A DNA stretch of 64,000 bases from JASHPR01 sp963842355 (GCA_963842355.1 CAWJGC010000007.1:124001-188000); one strand, 5' to 3'. Positions 1-9,399 are shown, counted from the stretch's first letter. Numbers and translations: made by a program. Notes: generated from the letters alone by a model not told the origin.

Positions 1-223
1 GTTCTTCGAGCCGATCGACCATCGCGAGCCATGGCTGTCCCTCATGCGGGGCATTCTCCCGCCGGAGCCGGGCCCCGGCAACGCCGCAACGCGGGCGGCA
101 CCGAACCCGCGGCGCGCATGCGCCGCGGGACGGGCCAGACGCCGTCGTGGCGCCGATTCACGACGATGCCGGCCAGTCTGGCGACTCGTATACTCGGGAT
201 TACCCGTTGCCGCAGGAGGCCAG

Positions 224-1117
224 GTGCGCCGCGTCGCCGCCCTTGCCGCGGTCGCCGCCGCAGCCGCGGCGCTTTCGGGTTGTGCCGCAGGCGCCCCGGC
301 TGGCCACGCCAGCCCCAGCCTCAGAGCCAGCCCCAGCGCCAGCTACTACCTGGCCCTCGGTGACTCGCTGTCCCGGGGGGTCCAGCCCGACGCGGCAGGA
401 GCCAGCGTGCCGACCGGGCAGGGGTACACCGACCAGCTCTACGCGGTGCTGCGCCGCGGCCACCCGGGCCTGAGGCTGGTCAAGCTCGGCTGCCCCGGTG
501 AGACCACCGACACGATGATCAACGGCGGGATCTGCCGGTACCTGGGAGGTTCGCAGCTCGCCGCGGCGGCCGGCTTCCTGCGCGCCCACCGGGGCCGGGT
601 CTCGCTGATCACCATCGACATCGGTGCCAACGACCCCGACTCGTGCGTGACGCGCCCGAGCATCGGCGCGGTCGCGTCCTGCCTCGGGACGAGCTTCCCC
701 CACACGCTGGCCAACCTCGCGGCGATCATGACGAGGCTCCGCGCGGCGGGGGGCAGCAAGGTCCGCATCATCGGCATGAGCTACTACGTCCCCACGCTGG
801 CCGACTGGCGCGACGGCCTGGTCGGCCGGCTCCTCGCCCGGGTCAGCGAGGGCGCCGTCGTCGGCTACAACCGGCTGCTGGCCCACGTCTACCAGGAGTT
901 CGGCGCTCGGGTCGCGGACGTGTTCGACGCCTTTCACAGCGCGGATTTCTCCGGCCGCGTGACGCTGCCCCGGATCGGCGCCGTGCCGCCCAACGTCGCG
1001 GCGATCTGCCGCTGGACCTGGGAATGCGCGTCGGCTCCGCGCGGGCCCAACCAGCACGCCGACGCGGCGGGCTACAGCGTGATCGCCCAGACTTTCCAGC
1101 GTGCCGACCTCGGCTGA
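224..1117 (+). CDS. SGNH/GDSL hydrolase family lipoprotein
   Basis: A predicted secreted esterase/lipase of the SGNH fold, about 297 residues and lipid-anchored outside the membrane. The GTG at 224 is chosen because AGGAGG lies at 214-219 and the protein then opens with an Arg-Arg, an Ala-rich hydrophobic stretch and the lipobox LSGC near residue 20. The open frame runs upstream to about 44 but that part is Arg-rich non-coding-like sequence. Block I is ALGDSLS (nucleophile Ser), block III is IDIGAND, and a C-terminal His in NQHADAAGY fits the catalytic His region. A TATACT box at 189-194 could be a -10 element. The substrate cannot be told. The gene converges on the ABC-F gene. Confidence 0.85.
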   Translation: MRRVAALAAVAAAAAALSGCAAGAPAGHASPSLRASPSASYYLALGDSLSRGVQPDAAGASVPTGQGYTDQLYAVLRRGHPGLRLVKLGCPGETTDTMINGGICRYLGGSQLAAAAGFLRAHRGRVSLITIDIGANDPDSCVTRPSIGAVASCLGTSFPHTLANLAAIMTRLRAAGGSKVRIIGMSYYVPTLADWRDGLVGRLLARVSEGAVVGYNRLLAHVYQEFGARVADVFDAFHSADFSGRVTLPRIGAVPPNVAAICRWTWECASAPRGPNQHADAAGYSVIAQTFQRADLG

Positions 1118-1428
1118 GCTAGAGCGCAGGTCATGAAGCCGGCTCCCGAATCCGGCGAATCCCGAGCCGCGCGCCCGCCGCCATCGCGCCGGCCTCGGCG
1201 GCCGCGTCCGGCTTGCCCGCGCCGTACGCCCGGCGATGAATGTAAACCTGCGGTACACGGGTGTACACCAAACTCGCATCCACGCGGCCGGGATGCGGAG
1301 GCGGCGGGCCGACGGGCCGGACGAAGACCCCGAAACGGTGCAAAAGGGTATCACGGTGGTTGGCTGCCCGGCCTGGCGCCAGCCCTCCCAGCCTTCCCAG
1401 CCGACCTGGTCGTCAACTGACCGGTGCC
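1118..1428. other. Convergent intergenic region
   Basis: No convincing gene is seen between the GDSL lipoprotein and the ABC-F gene. It holds a perfect short palindrome, GTACAC-GG-GTGTAC, at 1253-1266, and a second weak hairpin (GCATCC...GGATGC) around 1276-1300. Either could act as a terminator stem, but neither has a T-run. A 70-codon minus-strand frame in it has Arg/Pro/Gly-rich composition and was not accepted. Confidence 0.4.
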
Positions 1429-2217
1429 TTAGGAAATCTCCTCCGCCACCGACAGCCAGCGCTCCTCGAGGCCCGCCTTCTGCTCCTGCACGGTGCGCAA
1501 CTGCGCGCCGAGCTCGATCAGCTTGGTGTAATCGCTGGCGTGCTCGGCCAGCGCCGCGGTCAGCTCGGCCTCCCGGCCAGACACCCGGTCGAGCTGGCGT
1601 TCCAGCCGGTCGAGCTCCTTGCGCGCGGCTCGCTGCCGTGCCGCGGGCGAGGCCGGAGCGCGGCCGGACAGTCCGGACGCGGCCGCCGCAGTGTCCCGCT
1701 GCTGGTCGATGCGGTCCAGGTACTCGGTGACTCCGCCGGGCAGGTAGGCCAGCTTTCCGCCGATCAGCGAGACCACGTGGTCGGTGACCCGCTCCAGGAA
1801 GTACCGGTCGTGGCTGACCACGACCATCGATCCCGGCCAGCCGTCCAGCATGTCCTCGAGCTCGGTGAGGGTGTCGATGTCGAGGTCGTTGGTCGGTTCG
1901 TCGAGCAGGAGCACGTTCGGCTCGTCGAGCAGCACCATCATGAGCTGGAGCCGCCTGCGCTCGCCGCCGGACAGCTCCGCCACGGGTACCCACTGCCGGT
2001 CGCCGCGCAACCCGAGACGGTCGAGCAGCCGGCCCACGGACATCTCGCGGGCGCCGATCCGGACCGTGCGGCGCACCTGCTCGGCGGCTTCGAGCGCGCG
2101 CAGTCCGGGTTCCACCGGGGCGGGTTCCTGGGCCAAGTGGCCGATCCGGACGGTCTTGCCGCGCACGACCCGGCCGCTGACGGCGAGAGAGCCGGCCCGG
2201 CGCCGCCCGGCCCCGTG

Positions 2218-2292
2218 GTCGCGGGACCCGCGGTCGCGGGACCCGCGGTCGCGGGACCCGCGGTCGCGGGACCCGCGGTAGCAGGAACCGCG
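2218..2292. repeat. 15-bp tandem array inside the ABC-F gene
   Basis: Four perfect copies of GTCGCGGGACCCGCG (2218-2277) are followed by one degenerate copy (2278-2292). On the coding strand the unit is five codons (Gly-Pro-Ala-Thr-Ala), inserted just after the second Walker A motif, where ABC-F proteins normally have only a short loop. Copy number can vary without changing frame. The nearby frameshift is a separate event. Confidence 0.9.
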
Positions 2293-2473
2293 GCGGCCGG
2301 GAGCGCGCCGGCGAGCAGCCGCAGCAGTGTGGTCTTGCCGCTGCCGTTCACGCCGACGACCCCGACCCGCTCGCCGGGCCCGAGCCGCCAGGTCACGTGG
2401 TCGAGCAGTGGGATGGGGGCCGTCCCCTCCAGGGCCGACTCGGCTCGCGGAGCTTGCTCCGCGGCGGGTTGAC

Positions 2474-2489
2474 GGGGGGTCGTCCCCCC
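2474..2489. repeat. G6-TCGT-C6 hairpin element, copy 1
   Basis: GGGGGGTCGTCCCCCC forms a 6-bp stem with a 4-base loop inside the linker-coding part of the ABC-F gene. A looser relative (GGGGCCGTCCCC, about 2414-2425) lies 60 bp away, and both are followed by a similar AGGGCC. The same 16-mer occurs inside grpE at 38229-38244. Confidence 0.7.
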
Positions 2490-3379
2490 TAGGGCCAACA
2501 CCGTCACGTCCTCGATCTCGAGGACGGTCTTGCCGAGCCGGGCGGTGGCCAGCCGGGACAACTCCACGCTATCGCGCGGCGGAGGCTCGCCGTCGATCAG
2601 GGCGGTGGCCGCCTCGATCCGGAATCTCGGCTTGCTGGTCCTGGCCGGCGGGCCGCGGCGAAGCCAGGCCAGCTCCTTGCGCAGCAGGTTACGGCGGCGC
2701 TGGTCGGTGGCCTCGGCGATCCTGGCCCGTTCCGCCCTGGCCAGCACATAGGCCGAGTAGCCGCCGTCGTAGGAGTACACCTGTCCGTCGGCGACCTCCC
2801 AGGTCCGCTCGGTCACGGCGTCCAGGAACCAGCGATCATGGGTCACCACGACGAGGGCCCGCCCGTGGTCGCGGAGGTAGCCGGCCAGCCACCGGATCGC
2901 CTCGATGTCAAGATGGTTGGTCGGCTCGTCGAGCAGCAGCAGATCATGTTCTTCGCGCAGCAACGCAGCCAGCGCGACCCGGCGGCGCTCGCCCCCGGAC
3001 ATCCGTTCTGCGTGGTCCTGGAGGTTTATCCCCGCCAGCAGCGCCGTTATGACCGACCGACTGCGCAGATCGGCCGCCCACTCGTGCTCGGGCCGCGAGC
3101 CGAACACGAGTTCCCGCACCTGGCCGGCCAGGTCCTCGTTCTGCGGCAGGTAGCCGAGCCGCAGGCCGCGGGCCCGGGTGGCGCGGCCGGAGTCCAGCGT
3201 CGTCGCGCCGGCCAGCGCCCCGAGCAGCGTGGTCTTGCCCGCGCCGTTGCGGCCGACCACGCCGATCCGGTCGCCGGCGGCTACCCCGAGCGAGACCCCG
3301 CCCAGCAGCACCCGCGGCCCGTAGGCCTTCGTGGCCGCCTCCAGCGTGACCAGCGGGACGAACGGCGGGCCGGCCGGGC

Positions 3380-4435
3380 TCATGCACGCTGCGCGGCGAC
3401 GACCGCGGCGCCTGCGGCCGGACCCTTGACCTGGACCACGGCCCGGCAGACCCCGGCGCCGGTCAGCGACACCGCGAGCTCACGGGCGCGCCGGGCGTCG
3501 GCGGCGAGGAAGGCGCAGGTGGGGCCGGAGCCGGAGACGACCGCGCCGAGCGCGCCGTGCTCCCGGCCCGCGTTCAGGGCGCGGCGCAGATCCGGCCGCA
3601 GCGACACCGCCGCCGGCTGCAGGTCGTTGCTGAGCAGCGGGCCGACCGCGGCCGGGTCGCCGGAGCGCAACGCGGCCATCAGCTCGGTGCTCAGCCGGGG
3701 TGGCGGGACGGCCCCGGCGGTCCCGGCGGTCCCGGCGGTCTCGGCGGTCTCGGCGGTCCCGGCGGCCCTGCCCGCGCCGGCGACTCCGGCGGGGGCGGAT
3801 CCGCGGGCGCGGCCGGTGCCTCCCGCGTCCTCCCGGCGGTGCGCGGCGGCGCGCGCGCGCAGCCGGTCGCAGGCCGCGTAGACCTCCGGGGTGGACAGCC
3901 CGCCCGTCGCGAACGCGAGCACCCAGTGGTACGTCCCGGCCGCCAGGGCCGCGGTGAGCCGCTCGCCGCGGCCCTGGCCGACGGCGGTCCCGCCGAGCAG
4001 CGCGAACGGGACGTCGCTGCCCACGCTGGCGGCTACCTGGCGGAGTTCCGACTGGCTGAGCCCCGCTCCCCAGAGTTCGTTGCAGGCCACCAGGGTGGCT
4101 GCGGCGTCGGCACTGCCCCCGGCCAGGCCGGCCGACACCGGGATCCGCTTGCGGATCTCGATCCGTACCGCTGCCTTGCCCCGGCGCCGCATGCTGACCG
4201 CGGCCAGGGCAAGCGCCGCGCGGGCCGCGAGATTCGCGCGCCCGGCCGGAACCGATGCCGCGTCCTCGCCCGTCACCAGCACGCTGGTCCGCTCGGCGGG
4301 CCGCACGGTCACCTCGTCGAACAGCGACACGGCGTGAAACACGGTCATCAGGTCGTGATAGCCGTCGCCGCGCGGCGGCCCCACGGAGAGCTGCAGATTC
4401 ACCTTCGCGGGAACCCGGACGGTCACAGGGGTCAC
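3380..4435 (-). CDS. ispE: 4-diphosphocytidyl-2-C-methyl-D-erythritol kinase
   Basis: GHMP-family kinase that phosphorylates the 2-hydroxyl of CDP-methylerythritol in the MEP isoprenoid pathway, in the cytoplasm; 351 residues with a GTG start at 4435. It opens with VRVPAKVNLQL, which carries the family Lys-Asn pair. The ATP-binding Gly-rich loop is SAGLAGGSADAAATL, and the C-terminal GHMP motif is VSGSGPTCAFLA. An extra low-complexity segment of roughly 40 residues (about 200-245), rich in Gly-Thr-Ala, is coded partly by a 9-bp array and makes the protein longer than usual. It follows ksgA and overlaps the ABC-F start by 4 bp (ATGA), so all three are likely cotranscribed. Confidence 0.93.
   Translation of the reverse strand: MTPVTVRVPAKVNLQLSVGPPRGDGYHDLMTVFHAVSLFDEVTVRPAERTSVLVTGEDAASVPAGRANLAARAALALAAVSMRRRGKAAVRIEIRKRIPVSAGLAGGSADAAATLVACNELWGAGLSQSELRQVAASVGSDVPFALLGGTAVGQGRGERLTAALAAGTYHWVLAFATGGLSTPEVYAACDRLRARAAAHRREDAGGTGRARGSAPAGVAGAGRAAGTAETAETAGTAGTAGAVPPPRLSTELMAALRSGDPAAVGPLLSNDLQPAAVSLRPDLRRALNAGREHGALGAVVSGSGPTCAFLAADARRARELAVSLTGAGVCRAVVQVKGPAAGAAVVAAQRA
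3714..3767. repeat. 9-bp tandem array in ispE
   Basis: Six tandem 9-bp units of the form CCGGCGGTC/TCGGCGGTC code for a Thr-Ala-Gly/Glu tripeptide repeat in a variable surface segment of IspE. The unit length keeps the frame. Confidence 0.85.
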
Positions 4436-4521
4436 GATTAGCCGATCATAGGAGTTATCGCGGCCGTGACGTACCGGCCCGGCTGGACGGCGATCTCAAC
4501 GCTCACGGCTCCCATTCTCGG

Positions 4522-5426
4522 TCAGGCCAGTGCACCCGGCACCCGGCACCTGGCACCCGGCACCCGGCGCCGGCGCCGGCCAGCCAGCGCGATCCGCGCG
4601 AACTCGGCTACGCCGAGCGCCTCGCCGCGCTGGGCCGGATCGACGGCCGCCGTCCTGAGCACCCGCTCCGCCGCCGCGGCCGAGCCCGCCCACGGCGCCA
4701 GCGCGGCCCGCAGCGTCTTGCGGCGCTGCGCGAACGCGGCGTCCACGACGGCGAAAACCTCTTCGCGGGACGCTCCGGGCGGCGGCTCGCGCCGGGTGAA
4801 GGCCACGAGGCCGGAGTCGACCCTGGGTACCGGCCAGAACACCGTCCGCGGTACCGGCCCCGCCCGCCGGGCGTCGGCGAACCAGGCGAGCTTGACCGAC
4901 GGCACGCCGTAGGTCCGGCTGCCCGGCGGCGCGCTCATCCGGTCGGCCACCTCGGCCTGGACCATGACCAGCCCCCGGCGCAGCGACGGCACGGTGGCCA
5001 GCAGGTGCAGCACGACCGGGACCGCGGCGTTGTAGGGCAGGTTGGCGACCAGCGCGCTCGGCTCCCCCGGCAGGTCCTGCACCCGGGCCGCGTCCGCGGT
5101 CACCACCTCGAGCGGCCGGCCAGGGCCGGAGCACGGGCGGCGACGGTGTGCGGCAGTTCGGCGGCGAGCGCCGGATCCATCTCCACGGCGACCACCCGCG
5201 CGGCCGCGGCCAGCAGCGGCAGGGTGAGCGAGCCGAAGCCGGGGCCGACCTCGAGCACGACGTCGGCCGCGTCCAGCTCCGCGAGCGCCGTTATCCGGCG
5301 GACCGTGCCGGCGTCGGTGACGAAGTTCTGGCCGAGCCGCTTGGACGGCCTGATCCCGAGACGATCGGCGATCTGCCTGATGTCGGCCGGCCCGAGCAGC
5401 CGCGGCGCCGCGGCGCTAGCGCCCAC
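4522..5426 (-). pseudogene. rsmA: 16S rRNA (A1518/A1519-N6,N6)-dimethyltransferase, frameshifted
   Basis: KsgA/RsmA dimethylates the two adjacent adenines in the 3'-terminal 16S rRNA hairpin during 30S maturation. The first part (GTG 5426) has the substrate motif KRLGQNFVTD and the SAM site VLEVGPGFGSLTLPLL. The second part has the catalytic NLPYNAAVPV. A one-base loss at about 5109-5121, in the sequence coding LAGR-LEVV, breaks the frame; restoring one G in the GGCCGG run joins both parts into a normal protein. The C-terminal tail runs into a 7-bp microsatellite. Order tatD-ksgA-ispE is standard for actinobacteria. A sequencing error is more likely than a real pseudogene. Confidence 0.88.
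4532..4566. repeat. 7-bp microsatellite at the ksgA 3' end
   Basis: Five tandem units of GCACCCG (one with a T) sit in the last codons of ksgA. Because seven is not a multiple of three, any gain or loss of a unit changes the C-terminal tail and the stop position. Confidence 0.85.
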
Positions 5427-5438
5427 TGATCCGCAACT

Positions 5439-5491
5439 CGTGATCGTGGAGAGTTACCCGCGCTACTCGCCGAGAAGTCTCCAAGGCCGGG
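5439..5491. repeat. 53-bp palindromic intergenic element, copy 1
   Basis: Between tatD and ksgA. The inner arms TGGAGAGTT (5447-5455) and AAGTCTCCA (5475-5483) are an inverted repeat with one mismatch. The layout (14-base arm, 25-base loop, 14-base arm) equals that of the elements at 33493-33545 and 35639-35691. The right outer arm is degenerate in this copy. Confidence 0.75.
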
Positions 5492-5501
5492 GGATTCGGC
5501 G

Positions 5502-6320
5502 TCAGCGGGCCCTCGATCCAAAGACGCGCTCGCCGGTCGCGGTCACGGCCGCGCACAGGTCCGCCACGTCCATCTGCTTCACCTCGGCGATCGCCCGCAG
5601 CGTGTACGCCACCATCGCGGGCGAGTTCGGCCGGCCCCGGTTCGGCACCGGGGTGAGGAACGGGGCGTCGGTCTCGACCAGGATCAGGTCCGCGGGGGCG
5701 GCCGCGGCCGCGTCACGCAGCGGCTGGGCGCTGGAGAAGGTCACGTTGCCCGCGAAGCTCATCACGTACCCGGCCTCCGCGCACCGCTTGGCCATCGCGG
5801 CGTCGCCGGAGAAGCAGTGGAAGATCACGTGCTCCGGCGGCCCGTCGGCGTCCAGGATCCGCAGCACGTCCTCGTGCGCGTCCCGGTCGTGGATCACCAG
5901 GGCCTTCCCGGCCTGCTTGGCGATCTCGATGTGGGCCCGGAACCAGTCCCGCTGCACGGCGGGCGGCGCGCTGTCCCGGTAGTAATCGAGGCCGGTCTCG
6001 CCGACCGCCCGGACCTGCGGCAGCACGGCCAGCGAGGCGATCTCGGCCAGCACGGCGTCGCGGGCGGCGGTCGACTCCGCGGCCCGCGCGGTCTCGTTCG
6101 GGTGGACCGCCACCGCCGCGTAGACGCCCGCGTGCCGGTCCGCGCAGCCGGCCGCCCAGCGCGAGGTGGGCAGGTCGACGCCGATCGTGACCACCCGCGT
6201 GATCCGGGCCGCGCGGGCGTCCGCCAGGATCTCGGGGACCGGGCGGTCGATCAGGTCGAGGTGACAGTGGCTGTCGAACGCGTCGCCCGGCAGCGGCTCC
6301 GGCCGGGCTTCCGAAGTCAT
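5502..6320 (-). CDS. tatD: TatD family metal-dependent hydrolase/DNase
   Basis: A TIM-barrel amidohydrolase-type phosphodiesterase of 272 residues; family members are 3'-5' exonucleases or D-aminoacyl-tRNA-type hydrolases. Metal-binding and active-site motifs appear in order: DSHCHLD, HPNE, GETGLDYY, VIHDRDAH, FHCFSGD and ETDAPFLTP. The ATG at 6320 is chosen because it overlaps the metG stop (ATGA) and begins directly before the conserved core. The open frame further upstream is Arg-rich and antisense-like. It is the second gene of the metG-tatD-ksgA-ispE-ABC-F run. Confidence 0.93.
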   Translation of the reverse strand: MTSEARPEPLPGDAFDSHCHLDLIDRPVPEILADARAARITRVVTIGVDLPTSRWAAGCADRHAGVYAAVAVHPNETARAAESTAARDAVLAEIASLAVLPQVRAVGETGLDYYRDSAPPAVQRDWFRAHIEIAKQAGKALVIHDRDAHEDVLRILDADGPPEHVIFHCFSGDAAMAKRCAEAGYVMSFAGNVTFSSAQPLRDAAAAAPADLILVETDAPFLTPVPNRGRPNSPAMVAYTLRAIAEVKQMDVADLCAAVTATGERVFGSRAR

Positions 6321-8113
6321 GCGCCCTCCAGCCGGGCCAGTTCCTCCTCGGCCAGGCCGGGGTCGAGCTTGGCGAACAGCGGTGACGGCGGCGCCAGCGG
6401 GGTGCCCGGCCGGATCCGCGCGGACTCCCACCGCGCGGCGACCTGGTAGTCGCCCGTGATCACCGGGTACGGGGCGCCGCCTTCCTCGCTGACCTCCTCG
6501 ATCTGGGGCATCCCGGACCACGGACCGGACCCGCCGAGCATCTCGTAGACCTTCTGTGACGAGCGTGGCAGGAACGGGGTCAGCAGTGTCTTCCCGTCGT
6601 CGACCAGCTGCAGCGCCACGTGCAGGATCGTCCGCATCCGCTCCGGGTCGGATTCGCGCAGCTTCCACGGTGCCTGCTCGGACAGGTACTTGTTGGCGTC
6701 GGCGAGCGTGCGCATGGTCTCGGTGATCGCGGCCTTGAACCGTGACCGTGAGAGCGCATCGCCGACATTCTTGAACGCGTCACGGGAGCGCTGGACGATC
6801 TGCCGATCCGCATCGGTCAGCGGGCCGGCCTCCGGGATCGTGCCGATGTTGCGGGCCGCGAACGAGATGCTGCGGTTCACCAGGTTTCCCCAGTTCGCCA
6901 GCAACTCGTCGTTGTTGCGCCGGATGAACTCGCTCCAGGTGAAGTCGGTGTCCTGGTTCTCCGGCCCGGCCACGGCCAGGTAGTACCGGAGCGCGTCGAC
7001 GTCGTAGCGCTCCAGGAAGTCGCGTACGTAGATGACGACCGAGCGGGAGGAGGAGAACTTGCGGCCCTCCATCGTGAGGTACTCGCTGGCCACCACCTCG
7101 GTCGGCAGGTTGAGCGCGCCGAGCGAGCCCGGCGTGCCGCCCTTGTCGCCCAGGCCGCTGTAGCCGAGCAGCATGGCCGGCCAGATCTCGGCGTGGAAGA
7201 CGATGTTGTCCTTGCCCATGAAGTAGTAGGACTCGGCCTCCGGGGTCTGCCACCAGGCCCGCCAGGCGTCCGGGTCGCCGGATCGCCTGGCCCACTCGAT
7301 CGACGCGGACAGGTACCCGACCACGGCGTCGAACCACACGTAGATCCGCTTGTCGGGACGGTCCCGCCAGCCGTCGAGCGGGACCGGGACGCCCCAGTCG
7401 AAGTCCCGCGTGTACGCCCGCGGCTTCAGGTCGTCGAGCAGGTTGAGCGAGAACTTGAGCACGTTGGGGCGCCACAGCCCGCTCTTGCTCTGCAGCCAGG
7501 TGCCCAGCGCGTTGGCGAACGCGGGCAGGTCGAGGAAGAAGTGCTCGGTCTCGACGAAGACCGGGGTCTCCCCGTTGATCTTCGAGCGCGGGTTGATCAG
7601 GTCCGCCGGGTCAAGCTGGTTGCCGCAGTTGTCGCACTGGTCCCCGCGTGCGCTCGGGTACCCGCAGATCGGGCACGTGCCCTCGATGTACCGGTCCGGC
7701 AGCGTCCGGCCGGTCGACGGCGATATCGCGCCCATGGCCGTCCTGAGGAAGATGTACCCGTTGTCGTACAGGCCCTTGAAGATCTCCTGGGTCACCGCGT
7801 AGTGGTTGCGCGTGGTGGTCCGGGTGAACAGGTCGTAGGTCATGCCCAGGCCGACCAGGTCCTCGGCGATCACGCGGTTGTAACGGTCGGCCAGTTCCCT
7901 GGCGGTGACGCCGGCGGCGTCCGCCTGGACCTGGATCGGCGTGCCGTGCTCGTCGGTGCCGCTGACCATCAGCACCCGGTTGCCCGTCATCCGCTGGTAC
8001 CGGCTGAACATGTCGGCGGGCAGGCCGAACCCGGACACGTGCCCGATGTGCCGGGGCCCGTTGGCGTATGGCCAGGCCGGCCCGGTCAGTATGTGACGGC
8101 TCGTTGCGGACAT
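6317..8113 (-). CDS. metG: Methionine--tRNA ligase
   Basis: Class I aminoacyl-tRNA synthetase charging tRNA-Met; 598 residues. The ATP-binding HIGH motif is present as HIGHVSGFG near residue 22, and the KMSKS loop appears as RKFSSSRS. A zinc knuckle is seen as CPIC and CDNC, separated by nine residues. The anticodon-binding domain follows, with no C-terminal EMAP-like extension, as usual in actinobacterial enzymes of this length. The ATG at 8113 directly precedes the conserved HILTGPAWPYANG. Its stop overlaps tatD by 4 bp. Confidence 0.96.
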   Translation of the reverse strand: MSATSRHILTGPAWPYANGPRHIGHVSGFGLPADMFSRYQRMTGNRVLMVSGTDEHGTPIQVQADAAGVTARELADRYNRVIAEDLVGLGMTYDLFTRTTTRNHYAVTQEIFKGLYDNGYIFLRTAMGAISPSTGRTLPDRYIEGTCPICGYPSARGDQCDNCGNQLDPADLINPRSKINGETPVFVETEHFFLDLPAFANALGTWLQSKSGLWRPNVLKFSLNLLDDLKPRAYTRDFDWGVPVPLDGWRDRPDKRIYVWFDAVVGYLSASIEWARRSGDPDAWRAWWQTPEAESYYFMGKDNIVFHAEIWPAMLLGYSGLGDKGGTPGSLGALNLPTEVVASEYLTMEGRKFSSSRSVVIYVRDFLERYDVDALRYYLAVAGPENQDTDFTWSEFIRRNNDELLANWGNLVNRSISFAARNIGTIPEAGPLTDADRQIVQRSRDAFKNVGDALSRSRFKAAITETMRTLADANKYLSEQAPWKLRESDPERMRTILHVALQLVDDGKTLLTPFLPRSSQKVYEMLGGSGPWSGMPQIEEVSEEGGAPYPVITGDYQVAARWESARIRPGTPLAPPSPLFAKLDPGLAEEELARLEGA

Positions 8114-8277
8114 CCCCTCAGCCTAGGGCCAGACCCGGCCCGCCCGGGCGCTCCCGCCCCCGCCCCCCCGGGCGCCCCGGGCCCCGTCGCCCCCGCCGCC
8201 CCCGGGCTCCCGCCGCCCCCGCCCCTCCCGGGCTCCGCAACCGCATCGATGGACCGTCGATGCGGAAACCACGACAT

Positions 8278-9318
8278 CTACCGTCCATCGATGTCGTTCC
8301 GGCCGGGCCGCAGGTGCCACAGGACGGCGTCGTACACGTCGCGCTTGCGCAGGCCTCGTTCCCTGGCGACCGCGGCGATCGCGGCCTTGCGCGGGGTTCC
8401 CGCCCGCTCCCGCGCCTCGACGTCGGCGGCGGCGCTCGCCGCCGTCCCGCCGGCGTCGGCCTGGCTGGCCCCTTCCGTCTGCCCCGGCCCCGGCCGCACC
8501 ACCCGCGCCGCCGTGGCGTCCCCTGCCTGCCGGGCCTGCCCGACCGCGGCCGCGGCCCGGCGCGCCTGCGCGCCCGCCACCACGATGGTGATCTCGCCCA
8601 GCGGCCCCGCCGCCGCCCACGCGGCCAGTTCGGCGAGGGTGCCGCGCCTGATCTCCTCGTGCGTCTTGGTCAACTCGCGGCACACGACGGCCGGCCGCCC
8701 GGCACCGAACGCCTCGGCGAGCCCGGTCAGGGTCGTGACGAGCCTGACCGCCGACTCGAAGAAGATCAGCGTCCGGGGCTCGCCCGCGAGTTCCGCGAAC
8801 CTGCGTGCCCGCGGGCCCGGCCGGCGCGGCGGGAAGCCCTCGAAGCAGAACCGGTCGGACGGCAGCCCGGAAACGGCGAGCGCCGCGGTGACGGCCGAGG
8901 GCCCGGGCAGCACGGTGACCCGGATCCCCGCCGCGGCCGCCGCCGCAACCAGCCGGTAGCCCGGATCGCTGATCGCCGGCAGGCCGGCGTCGGTCACCAG
9001 CAGGACGTCGCACCCGGCCTCCAGGTCGGCCAGCAGACCGGGTGTCTTCGCCACCTCGACGGCGTCGTAGTAGGAGATCACGCGGCCGGTCAGCGTCACG
9101 CCGAGCGCCGCGGCCAGCCTGCGCAGCCTGCGGGTGTCTTCCGCCGCCACGATCGGCGCCTCGCCGAGCGCGGCGGCGAGCCGGGGCGAGGCGTCCTCCG
9201 GCCGGCCGATCGGCGCCGCCGCGACCGTCAGCGTCGCAGGGCCGCCGCTGGCGCGGTTGTCGTCACGGCCTCCCGCGGTGTCTCCCGCTCGCCTCCGGGA
9301 CCCCACCCGCCTCCCCAT
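8278..9318 (-). CDS. rsmI: 16S rRNA (cytidine1402-2'-O)-methyltransferase
   Basis: A tetrapyrrole-methylase-fold enzyme that 2'-O-methylates C1402 in the ribosomal P site; up to 346 residues. Seen in order are APIGRPEDASPRL (the usual Gly-Asn is Gly-Arg), VAAEDTRRLRRL, VLLVTDAGLPAISDPG, VLPGPSAVTAAL, FCFEGFPPR and CRELTKTHEE. The Ala/Arg-rich C-terminal part is poorly conserved. The ATG at 9318 has a GAGGGGGA ribosome site, but the first 27 residues overlap a GC-rich sequence that recurs near 63240, so the true start may lie further in. It is divergent from the PMT gene and upstream of metG, the usual actinobacterial arrangement. Confidence 0.9.
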   Translation of the reverse strand: MGRRVGSRRRAGDTAGGRDDNRASGGPATLTVAAAPIGRPEDASPRLAAALGEAPIVAAEDTRRLRRLAAALGVTLTGRVISYYDAVEVAKTPGLLADLEAGCDVLLVTDAGLPAISDPGYRLVAAAAAAGIRVTVLPGPSAVTAALAVSGLPSDRFCFEGFPPRRPGPRARRFAELAGEPRTLIFFESAVRLVTTLTGLAEAFGAGRPAVVCRELTKTHEEIRRGTLAELAAWAAAGPLGEITIVVAGAQARRAAAAVGQARQAGDATAARVVRPGPGQTEGASQADAGGTAASAAADVEARERAGTPRKAAIAAVARERGLRKRDVYDAVLWHLRPGRNDIDGR

Positions 9319-9399
9319 TCCCCCTCACTCCGGATCGCTCGCGGCGCGTTCCATATCGCCGCCAACGCTAGCGGGCGGGCCCCCCTACGATGGCAGTCG

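Larger units (their letters stand above)
1429..3383 (-). pseudogene. ABC-F family ATPase (Uup-like), frameshifted
   Basis: A duplicated-ATPase ABC-F protein without membrane segments; family members act on the ribosome in translation or antibiotic protection. The N-terminal part (start 3383, GTG/ATG region overlapping the ispE stop by 4 bp) has Walker A GRNGAGKTT, signature MSGGERRR and Walker B LLLLDEPTNHLD. The second ATPase domain starts with GVNGSGKTT. It then loses its frame between about 2180 and 2290, beside a 15-bp array. The rest (LSGGERRR, VLLLDEPTNDLD and a charged C-terminal coiled coil as in Uup) continues one frame over. One added base would restore about 651 residues. It is either a recent loss of function or a sequence error; both halves look under normal coding constraint. 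Confidence 0.85.

Noticed and set aside
1..223. Coding tail of an upstream gene at the left edge
   Set aside because: All three plus frames are open, but none could be told from background; the frame shared with the GDSL gene has no stop, so no gene end can be placed.
200..1993. 597-codon minus-strand open frame
   Set aside because: Its sequence is the antisense of the GDSL gene and an alternative frame of the ABC-F gene, Arg/Ala/Gly-rich with no domain; long antisense frames are expected at this GC content.
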